Origin: Nanobdellota archaeon
GTDB taxonomy: Archaea; Nanobdellota; Nanobdellia; Pacearchaeales; GW2011-AR1
Reading direction: 5' to 3'
Assembly: GCA_022563455.1 (NCBI GenBank)
Contig: JADFNI010000022.1
Location: 1 to 17,781, forward strand
DNA: 17,781 nt
Below the pieces are notes generated by a model. The model did no database searches, had not been told where the DNA came from, and worked only from the letters and a program-made list of their open reading frames with translations. Within the stretch, counting starts at the first letter, position 1, and the number at the start of each line of letters is the position of its first letter. Positions 12,516-17,781 of this stretch are shown in pieces. The position numbers and the translations under genes were made by a program.

Positions 12516-12575
12516 ATGGATGATGATGGAGACAGTGGATGGTTGGATTACAAAAAGAATTTGAGAAAGTATTAA
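12516..12575 (+). CDS. Short ORF overlapping the GT2 start in another frame
   Basis: A 19-codon ORF begins with an ATG that has the best Shine-Dalgarno site in the region (AGGTGAT, 6 nt upstream). It reads MDDDGDSGWLDYKKNLRKY and stops. It overlaps the GT2 start at 12539. A -1 shift at the run CAAAAAG (12551-12557) would join it to the GT2 frame (giving DYKKEFEKV). It may be a leader peptide with coupled translation, a frameshifted true N-terminus of GT2, or a homopolymer sequencing error. Confidence 0.35.
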   Translation: MDDDGDSGWLDYKKNLRKY

Positions 12576-13714
12576 GAAGAAAGGATATGCAAGCTTCGTA
12601 TTTGGATGGTAGGAATTTAGATAGATATTGTTTGCCAAAGGTTTCGGCAATAATTCCGACATATAACAGAAGTCCAAATATTCCGGACGATGATTCAAAT
12701 CCATTAGGATGGTGCTTGGAATCACTTCTATCCCAAAGAGGTAGCAGTTTAGATGAAATAATAGTTGTAGATGATAGTTCTTCTGATTACACAAGAGAGG
12801 TTGTTGAGGGATTTTCGAATAGTTCTGAAATTGATATTAGATATTTTAGAAATAACAGGAATATTGGGTCGTCGAAAAGTAGAAATAAGGCCGTTTGGGA
12901 AAGTAATAATGATTTAGTATTATTTTTGGATGATGATTGTATTTTTAGTCCGTATTTTGTTTTTGGAGCAGTTTATACATTAAACAGTCTTCCGACTGAT
13001 GTTGCTGTAGTTCATATGCCTGTATATCATAGAAAAGTTAGTCCTGATTTATCGAATAGTGATAGTTTTGGATTATTGGATTTAGAATCTGGTTTGATAA
13101 CTGAGAATTATGACCATTTTCCATTAGAGTACTTTCATGATTTAGATAGTAATTTTTTAGATACTAGGTTGGGTGTGCTAAATCCAATTGAAATTAAGAA
13201 TTTAGGAGGAATTTTTGTTTCGAAAAAAGGGCCTTTTTTAGAAGTTGGAGGATTTCCAGATTTTCTTACATGGAGGAATGCATATCGGGAAGAAACTATT
13301 TTAGCTCTTAGTCTAACAGGGAAAGGACATAAATTATATTTTACTCCAGACCCAAAATTTCATTCTGTTCACTTGAAGTATGGTGCTAGGGGCTCGGAAG
13401 ATGAATTAAGAAATGCTGATGGTAGATTAAGGAGATTAATTTCTTATAGCAATGTTGAAAGGGAAAATACAGGTAATAGGGTTGATACAGATGAGTGGTT
13501 TTTTGATAGAATTATTAGTACATATGTTACCCTTGGAAGGCATAGTAAAAATGCTGCAAGTAGATATTTAAGAGATACTGAAGAGGAGTTTGTAATAGAG
13601 AATAAATTATCTGTCGCAGGAATAGGAGGAAGAGTTCAGTGTCCCGATAGGAGACGGGAGATTTTTGATAGGGCGATAAAAGAGGGAGATAAATTATTGG
13701 GAGAATTAGAATGA
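12539..13714 (+). CDS. Family 2 glycosyltransferase
   Basis: A cytoplasmic or membrane-associated GT-A enzyme of 391 residues that should transfer a sugar from a nucleotide donor onto a growing glycan. The N-terminal block VSAIIPTYNR (about 35-44) is followed by DEIIVVDDSSSD (about 72-83), NIGSSKSRNKAV (about 108-119) and the DxD metal site FLDDDC (about 129-134). An acceptor-side motif LEVGGFPDFLTWRNAYREETIL (in two halves, about 234-255) supplies the catalytic acid. The C-terminal 110 residues have no recognised pattern and no membrane helix. The ATG at 12539 has a GGAG site 7 nt upstream; a better-placed start in another frame lies at 12516. Its stop overlaps the next ATG as ATGA, so the two glycosyltransferases form an operon. 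Confidence 0.85.
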   Translation: MVGLQKEFEKVLRRKDMQASYLDGRNLDRYCLPKVSAIIPTYNRSPNIPDDDSNPLGWCLESLLSQRGSSLDEIIVVDDSSSDYTREVVEGFSNSSEIDIRYFRNNRNIGSSKSRNKAVWESNNDLVLFLDDDCIFSPYFVFGAVYTLNSLPTDVAVVHMPVYHRKVSPDLSNSDSFGLLDLESGLITENYDHFPLEYFHDLDSNFLDTRLGVLNPIEIKNLGGIFVSKKGPFLEVGGFPDFLTWRNAYREETILALSLTGKGHKLYFTPDPKFHSVHLKYGARGSEDELRNADGRLRRLISYSNVERENTGNRVDTDEWFFDRIISTYVTLGRHSKNAASRYLRDTEEEFVIENKLSVAGIGGRVQCPDRRREIFDRAIKEGDKLLGELE

Positions 13715-14343
13715 GAACTGCAATTGTTACTAATAAGATAGGTTCTGTTGGAGGGGTTCAAACATTTAGTAATGACTTGGCTAATCTTTTAGAGGAAAGG
13801 GGTCATCATGTTGATTTAATAGGGAGGGAATCTTTAGGGAATTATGAGGGGAATAACTTAGAAGAGGCTGTTGGGAATTTTTTCAATAAAGCGAATAAAT
13901 TATTTCCTTACGATGTTGTTCTTTGTAATGGTGAATTTGGGTATAGTGTGGAACATCCAAAAGCAATTAATGTATTTCATGGAAACTATTATGGGTATGC
14001 AATGTCTGTAAGAGACTTAGTTCCTGAGTCTGTTACTAGGGGAAGGTTAGAAAAAGCTAAATTGCAGAAGGTTTCTGCAAAAGAGAAATATGTAGTTTCA
14101 GTATCGGAATCTTCAAGAAATCAATTAGAAGCATATGGAATACCTGTTGATAAGGTAATTAATAATTCTGTGGACACTAATTTATTTTTCCCGATAGAGT
14201 CTCCTGTTGAAGACCATTCTATTTCTCTTGCTAGGGGAATGTATTATGAGAAAGGATTTGATATTCTTCATAGATTAGGTAAAATGGGTATTAAAATAAG
14301 GGTTTATAGTGATTTAAAAATTGAATCTCTTAATCTGGATTAA
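13711..14343 (+). CDS. Family 4 glycosyltransferase, N-terminal part ended by an in-frame TAA
   Basis: A GT-B glycosyltransferase whose coding frame is cut at codon 211. The N-terminal Rossmann half is normal: MRTAIVTNKIGSVGGVQTF with the GGVQTF turn, then LLEERGHHVDLIG. The linker has VSESSRNQLEAYGIPVDKVINNSVDTNLF (about 130-160 in two blocks), the usual GT4 hinge. It ends in YYEKGFDIL, the start of the donor-binding half, followed by about 25 residues and TAA at 14341-14343. The same frame then continues to 14676 with the missing donor-binding motifs. Translation is coupled to GT2 by a 4-base ATGA overlap. Without the second half this product should lack activity. Confidence 0.7.
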   Translation: MRTAIVTNKIGSVGGVQTFSNDLANLLEERGHHVDLIGRESLGNYEGNNLEEAVGNFFNKANKLFPYDVVLCNGEFGYSVEHPKAINVFHGNYYGYAMSVRDLVPESVTRGRLEKAKLQKVSAKEKYVVSVSESSRNQLEAYGIPVDKVINNSVDTNLFFPIESPVEDHSISLARGMYYEKGFDILHRLGKMGIKIRVYSDLKIESLNLD

Positions 14344-14676
14344 AGAGATTTTATTGATAGGGGTTTATTACGGGAAGAATTTGGTCGATCTAGATTGCTG
14401 ATATCCCCAAGTAGGTTTGAAGGTGGAAATTTGACAGTACTTGAAGCAATGGCTTCTGGATGCCCTATTGTAACAACTCCCACAGGTTATGGTATGGATA
14501 TAGGCAGGGAAATTAGTAATTTTGTAGCTGAGAGTTATGATGAGTTTTTTGTTAAAGTTTCTCTTGTTGGGGATAATAGAGAAAAGTATTCCAGACAGGC
14601 AATTGAATATTTTCATGCCCATCACAGTCCAGAGAAGTTTAGGGATGAATGGATTAGTTTGATTGAGGGTATTTGA
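14344..14676 (+). pseudogene. Family 4 glycosyltransferase, separated C-terminal part
   Basis: The in-phase continuation after the TAA at 14341 reads RDFIDRGLLREEF, then LLISPSRFEGGNLTVLEAMASGCPIVTT. This contains the E-x7-E nucleotide-sugar motif (EGGNLTVLE) expected about 60 residues after KGFDIL. The two parts together would make a protein of about 321 residues, close to the small end of GT4 enzymes. No ATG lies near the break and there is no Shine-Dalgarno site, so independent expression is doubtful. A single base change in TAA would restore the gene. TAA rules out selenocysteine (TGA) and pyrrolysine (TAG) decoding. Its last 23 bp overlap, tail to tail, with the gene on the other strand. 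Confidence 0.65.
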
Positions 14677-15196
14677 AGTCGTTGAAAACTGCAATGAAAC
14701 TTTCAAGATATGGTGGACGACATTCTTCTTCTAAATCCATTGCTGCGAATAATCTATGGAAACCATCTAAATGAGTAATTTTTCCTTTAAAAGATGTTAA
14801 ACCGCAATAAGATTCTCCAATAAATAAAGGTTCTTGACTTAAGTAGATTTTTTTCCTTGATTTTTCCTTGATAGTTTGTTTATGAAAATCTATTCTCTTG
14901 CAGAACTGTGGGTTATTTTCCTGGAAGAATTCTTCTTCTTCTTTAAAGTTTTCATATGCTTCTATTAGTAACCTTCCTTCGTATGGTACAATTTGCGTTC
15001 CGCCAAATTTATAGTGTGGCATAACTATTTTTCCTATTTCGTTGATAGGTATTCTTGTAGATATCCAGCTTCCGAATTTTGTTTGGGCTCTTTTAAGATT
15101 TCTAATTTCCCAAGGATCGTCTTTACTTCCATTTTCTGAAACGTAGGAATCGAGCACTGTCTCGAATTGGCAAGGAATTATATTTTCTAATTTCAT
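14654..15196 (-). CDS. DGxHR-motif protein (ParB/Srx-like fold), unknown function
   Basis: The recognisable part is near the C-terminus: ITHLDGFHRLFAAMDL, then ESFIAVFNDF. A D-G-x-H-R signature followed by a helix and a final strand is the core of ParB-N/sulfiredoxin-like domains. Such proteins act in nucleotide-dependent DNA binding, phosphotransfer or unknown reactions. The preceding 140 residues are mixed charge without membrane helices. The frame opens with TTG at 15244 (196 residues), but the TATA-like sequence on the minus strand at 15248-15255 makes a start that close unlikely. I prefer the ATG at 15196 (180 residues, leader about 30 nt). It faces the glycosyltransferase operon and overlaps its end by 23 bp. 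A link to glycan synthesis is a guess from position only. Confidence 0.6.
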   Translation of the reverse strand: MKLENIIPCQFETVLDSYVSENGSKDDPWEIRNLKRAQTKFGSWISTRIPINEIGKIVMPHYKFGGTQIVPYEGRLLIEAYENFKEEEEFFQENNPQFCKRIDFHKQTIKEKSRKKIYLSQEPLFIGESYCGLTSFKGKITHLDGFHRLFAAMDLEEECRPPYLESFIAVFNDFKYPQSN

Positions 15197-15247
15197 AGCT
15201 AAATATTCTTTTCTTTGTTTTAAAAGTTTTGTATAAACCTCCAAACA

Positions 15248-15255
15248 TTTTTATA
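15248..15255 (+). promoter_or_regulatory. TATA box of the nitroreductase gene
   Basis: TTTTTATA is centred 25.5 nt before the ATG at 15277. On the minus strand the same bases read TATAAAAA and may also serve the DGxHR gene, with a start near 15226. Confidence 0.6.
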
Positions 15256-15276
15256 CCTTTCAATCTATTTTAATAT

Positions 15277-15846
15277 ATGAAATTAATAGATGCTATTAAA
15301 TCTTTGAAATCAGTTGAAAGATATTCGGATAAGAAAAAGCCGGACTGGAGGAAGATTATTAGGGCGATTGATGGGGCACGGCACGCACCATCCGCTCGTG
15401 GGCATTTTGCTATGAAGTTTATTCTTGTAACCGACTCTTCAAAAATTGAGAAGTTGAAGGAAGCTACTCAGCAACCTTTTGTGTCATCGGCAAAATACGT
15501 GGTGGTGGCAGTTACTGACGATAAACAGCTTGTTAGGAGTTATAGTGATCGGGGAGTTAGGTATGCTTCGCAACAGGGTGGGGCTGCAATTCAGAATTTT
15601 TTACTTGCCTTGACAGAGTTTGGGTATGTTACAAAATGGATTCAATATTTTTATGAGGATCAGGTACGTGACCTTTTTGATATTCCGGATAACTTATACA
15701 TTGAAGGGATATTTCCAATTGGAATTGAAACGAAAGTTCCGACGCATGAACTGAAAAAACCTGATTTGGAAAATATAATTTATTTTGATAAATGGAAGAA
15801 CAAGAAAATGAAACCGATTACAAAAATTAGGGCTAATGAGCCTTAG
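15277..15846 (+). CDS. Nitroreductase-family FMN oxidoreductase
   Basis: A 189-residue flavoprotein of the nitroreductase superfamily, whose members reduce nitro compounds, quinones or flavins with NAD(P)H as dimers. Visible blocks are SLKSVERYSDKKKPDW at the N-terminus with the phosphate-binding Arg, then ARHAPSARGHFAMKFILV (about 34-51) and FVSSAKYVVVAVTD (about 68-81). Next come GGAAIQNFLLALTEFGYVTKWI (two halves, about 101-122) and FDIPDNLYIEGIFPIGIE (about 134-151), which corresponds to the family's 'P..l.....ipiG'. The substrate cannot be predicted. It has its own leaderless promoter and no operon partner. The 178-bp gap after it shows only the promoter at 15995. Confidence 0.88.
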   Translation: MKLIDAIKSLKSVERYSDKKKPDWRKIIRAIDGARHAPSARGHFAMKFILVTDSSKIEKLKEATQQPFVSSAKYVVVAVTDDKQLVRSYSDRGVRYASQQGGAAIQNFLLALTEFGYVTKWIQYFYEDQVRDLFDIPDNLYIEGIFPIGIETKVPTHELKKPDLENIIYFDKWKNKKMKPITKIRANEP

Positions 15847-15994
15847 TAGAATTTATTTGGTTGTGCTAAATGGTTGAGTGCATTGATCGAAACCTAGGAT
15901 CTTTTACAGAATTAATAGATTATTTTTGAGTCAAAAGATGTTTCCGAGATAAAATTTTCTAAATAATAAGTTAAAAACAAAAAATGGAGAAACG

Positions 15995-16002
15995 TTTAAA
16001 AG
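15995..16002 (+). promoter_or_regulatory. TATA box of the acetyltransferase transcript
   Basis: TTTAAAAG is centred 26.5 nt before the ATG of the 33-codon ORF at 16025. It is a native-type archaeal promoter reading into a foreign-looking gene. Confidence 0.55.
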
Positions 16003-16024
16003 GTTAAATAAATTGTCAAATTGT

Positions 16025-16126
16025 ATGAACGAGTTAAAAACTATGCTCATTGATGATACAATGTTTACGGCAGCGCGTAGAACAGGGGATAAAGATAATA
16101 CATCTACTAAAAGGGAGAAGCTATGA
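16025..16126 (+). CDS. 33-codon ORF coupled to the acetyltransferase
   Basis: The ORF starts at the position where the TATA box predicts a leaderless mRNA and encodes a 33-residue polar peptide beginning MNELKTMLIDDTMFTAARRT. No family is recognised. Its TGA stop overlaps the acetyltransferase ATG as ATGA (16123-16126), and a GGGAG site (16113-16117) lies at its end. It may be the stub of a native gene whose rest was replaced by the acquired gene, or a leader peptide that delivers ribosomes to it. Confidence 0.5.
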   Translation: MNELKTMLIDDTMFTAARRTGDKDNTSTKREKL

Positions 16127-16728
16127 GATCGTCAGTCGCTGGCCTCGCAGATCTTGACAGTGTGACGGCGTGCATCGCGGACGCGTTCGCTTCTGACCCG
16201 ATCTGGTCGGTTGCGCTTGCTAGACGCAATGGGCGGACAGATCACCATGAGGCCTACTGGCGGATATTTGTGAAAGGCGCTATGCGTTTTGGTACTGTGC
16301 ACAAGTGGGATTTGGGGACCGCGGTGTCGGTTTGGATACCTCCAGAGAAAAGTGAACTAACCTCTGAGCTTGAATCGGATTCCCGGGCGCTCATAAATAG
16401 GTATTTGGATACTAAAGGTATTACGGCCTTGAATGAGCTCTACCAACGATTCAAAGCTAGTCGCAGTGAAGCTCCGGAGCCCCATGCATATCTTGCACTA
16501 CTGGCAACCCATCGGGATTATCGTGGTCGGGGTATTGGTCAAGCACTTTTGGCTTCTGACCTTCGCGAGTGGGATGTCCTCGGAGTTCCTAGTTATCTTG
16601 AATCGTCAAATCCGGCGAACGATCATCGCTATATCCGAGCAGGGTTCACGCCGATCGGAGGCTTTGACGCGGTCCTTGATGATGCGCGGGTGACTACCAT
16701 GTGGCGACCTGTAAAGGGAACAATATGA
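16123..16728 (+). CDS. GNAT-family N-acetyltransferase, probably acquired from bacteria
   Basis: A 201-residue GNAT enzyme that should transfer acetyl from acetyl-CoA to an amine. The N-terminus (LADLDSVTACIADAFASDPIW) and VSVWIPPEK are followed by the acetyl-CoA loop LLATHRDYRGRGIGQALL with R-G-R-G-I-G, then YLESSNPANDHRYIRAGF. The closest type I know is the group of actinobacterial acetyltransferases related to puromycin N-acetyltransferase. The composition differs from the rest of the window: three 60-base lines counted by hand (16141, 16201, 16621) are 57-65% G+C, and GCG, CGC and ACG codons are frequent, against AT-rich neighbours. Translation probably depends on GGGAG and coupling to the ORF before it. 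The natural substrate is unknown. Confidence 0.85.
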   Translation: MRSSVAGLADLDSVTACIADAFASDPIWSVALARRNGRTDHHEAYWRIFVKGAMRFGTVHKWDLGTAVSVWIPPEKSELTSELESDSRALINRYLDTKGITALNELYQRFKASRSEAPEPHAYLALLATHRDYRGRGIGQALLASDLREWDVLGVPSYLESSNPANDHRYIRAGFTPIGGFDAVLDDARVTTMWRPVKGTI

Positions 16729-16740
16729 GATTCTTATTTC

Positions 16741-16766
16741 CATATTGCCCATATTGCCCATATTGC
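16741..16766. repeat. 9-bp tandem repeat, three copies
   Basis: CATATTGCC is repeated at 16741-16749 and 16750-16758, with an 8-base third copy at 16759-16766, ten bases after the acetyltransferase stop. It lies at the right border of the GC-rich segment. No known attachment site is recognised. Confidence 0.7.
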
Positions 16767-16797
16767 TTTTCGCTGTTAATAATCTAAAAATAAAAAA

Positions 16798-16816
16798 TCC
16801 CTCTTGAATCGAGGGA
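16798..16816 (-). terminator. FtsZ terminator hairpin
   Basis: A 6-bp stem TCCCTC/GAGGGA with a 7-base loop lies about 35 bases beyond the FtsZ stop. On the minus strand it is followed by TTTTTTATTTTTA, an intrinsic-type terminator layout. Confidence 0.6.
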
Positions 16817-16849
16817 AAAATAAAAAATAAAAAAAATAAAAATTTGGTT

Positions 16850-17781
16850 TTAACTTAAATCGTCTAGGCCTAGTTCGTTTACAGAAATTGATTCTTCTTC
16901 CGTAAGTTTGCTTGAATGTTTTCCGAGGATGTATGGAGATTTAACTCCAGTCATAATCGTTATGACTCTTACTCTTCCTTGGAATTCTTTGTTGACTCTA
17001 GCTCCGATTATAACTTGGGCCTCTGGGCTTAGGTTTTCGGTAATGAGTCTTCCAATGCTATCGAACTCTTCAAGTTTTAGGTCTGGGCCGCATGTGATGT
17101 GGACAAGTGCACCTGTTGCACCTCTATAATCTACATCTAGAAGTGGGTGCGTTAGTGCTTGCTGCACTGCTTGATCCACTCTTGCTGCAGAATTATCTTC
17201 ACCAATTCCTATAACTGCTACATCTCCGTTTTTCATGATCGAAGAAACGTCTGCATAGTCTAGGTTGATTAGGGATGGAAGAGTTATTGTTTCAACTATC
17301 CCTTTAATCATTGTGGAGACTAATTCATTCGCTACTGCGAAAGCTTGCTCCATTGGGAGTTGTCCTGCGATGTCTACAAGTCTATTGTTATCTAAAACAA
17401 TAACAGTGTCGACAGTTTCTCTTAATTCTTGAAGACCGTACTCTGCTTTGTCAATTCTTGCTTTTTCAGCCTCAAAAGGCATTGTAACTACCGCAATTAC
17501 TACGGCTCCTGCTTCTTTAGCTAGCTGCGCTACTACAGGTATTGCACCTGTTCCAGTTCCTCCTCCCAAACCAGCCAGAACGAAAACCATATCCGAATTC
17601 GAAACCGCTTTCTTCAGGTCGGTAAGAGATTCCTTTGCAGCCTCTTTTCCTTTTATTGGGTATCCTCCACATCCAAGGCCTCGTGTTAATTCTTTTCCTA
17701 TAAGAATTTTCTCATCAACTTTTGTAATGGATAAATGAAGTGCATCGGTGTTCATTCCGTAGATTGTAGCACCATTGATAC
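16850..17781 (-). CDS. ftsZ: Cell division GTPase FtsZ (N-terminus outside the window)
   Basis: The tubulin-like GTPase that forms the division ring. About 310 residues are visible. The frame stays open to the right edge, with INGATIYG before the internal MNTDALHL, so the true start and the first GTP-binding loop lie outside the window. The visible motifs are NTDALHL (T3 region), AGLGGGTGTGAIPVVAQLAK (the tubulin signature), FEAEKARIDKAEYGL, NLDYADVSSIM (the T7 synergy loop with its catalytic aspartate) and GATGALVHI. The C-terminal part is short (SKLTEEESISVNELGLDDLS), without the long bacterial linker. Archaea often carry two FtsZ paralogues; which one this is cannot be decided here. It ends convergent with the acquired acetyltransferase. 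Confidence 0.95.
   Translation of the reverse strand, partial: INGATIYGMNTDALHLSITKVDEKILIGKELTRGLGCGGYPIKGKEAAKESLTDLKKAVSNSDMVFVLAGLGGGTGTGAIPVVAQLAKEAGAVVIAVVTMPFEAEKARIDKAEYGLQELRETVDTVIVLDNNRLVDIAGQLPMEQAFAVANELVSTMIKGIVETITLPSLINLDYADVSSIMKNGDVAVIGIGEDNSAARVDQAVQQALTHPLLDVDYRGATGALVHITCGPDLKLEEFDSIGRLITENLSPEAQVIIGARVNKEFQGRVRVITIMTGVKSPYILGKHSSKLTEEESISVNELGLDDLS

Noticed and set aside
12520..12526. C/D-box RNA from ATGATGA
   Set aside because: No CTGA D box at a suitable distance; the bases belong to a run of GAT codons.
12501..12794. 97-codon minus-strand frame opposite GT2
   Set aside because: It is an antisense shadow across the conserved GT-A motifs; no promoter or recognisable product.
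14341..14343. Recoded stop codon (selenocysteine or pyrrolysine) in the GT4 gene
   Set aside because: The codon is TAA, not TGA or TAG.

Overview
This AT-rich window comes from an archaeon, probably a reduced-genome DPANN lineage of the Woesearchaeota/Pacearchaeota type. The evidence is a run of archaeal information-processing genes (aIF2-beta, aIF1A, a Pno1/Krr1-like KH protein, DUF424, the KH/beta-CASP ribonuclease aCPSF1), an archaeal proteasome beta subunit, a TrmB-family regulator and an archaeal-type signal peptidase. Most transcription units also carry a TATA box centred 25-26 nt upstream of the start codon, which implies leaderless mRNAs. The lineage assignment is an inference from gene content; no 16S gene is present.

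Layout. 1-1226: a 13-bp tandem repeat, a small hypothetical gene and a TrmB-like regulator (minus strand). 1327-2913: signal peptidase I (plus) convergent with a presenilin/signal-peptide-peptidase-like aspartyl protease (minus), the latter with a structured upstream region. 3084-5646: a proteasome beta to aCPSF1 operon (minus). 5778-6414: aIF2-beta and a zinc-ribbon DUF5679-like protein (plus). 6492-7133: a TVP38/VTT membrane protein (minus). 7383-9824: DUF424, aIF1A, a sigma-54 (RpoN)-like protein and a Pno1-like KH protein, each with its own promoter. 9886-9958: tRNA-Asn(GUU), apparently almost leaderless. 10004-11133: a small membrane protein, an RHH/RelE-type toxin-antitoxin pair and a small basic protein. 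11184-12311: MnmA. 12516-15196: an accessory patch with a GT2 glycosyltransferase, a GT4 glycosyltransferase broken by an in-frame TAA, and an opposing DGxHR (ParB-like) protein. 15277-15846: nitroreductase. 16025-16728: a 33-codon ORF coupled by an ATGA overlap to a GC-rich GNAT acetyltransferase that looks recently acquired from bacteria. 16850 to the right edge: FtsZ (5' end outside the window).

The most striking element is the gene at 8294-9238. Its product resembles bacterial sigma-54 over its whole length: a Region-I-like N-terminus, a core-binding segment, an HTH and an almost canonical RpoN box (RRTVxKYR). Yet it sits between aIF1A and a KH ribosome-assembly protein, behind an archaeal TATA box. 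Sigma-54 is regarded as a bacterial factor, so this deserves close attention. A roughly 107-nt near-continuous hairpin lies directly in front of it. Other points of interest are one symmetric TATA box serving two divergent genes, a tRNA promoter placed as in organisms that do without RNase P, two lesions in the glycosyltransferase operon, and the transferred acetyltransferase. No gene-free stretch exceeds 300 bases; the longest (7134-7382, 12312-12538, 8082-8293) are described as features or findings.
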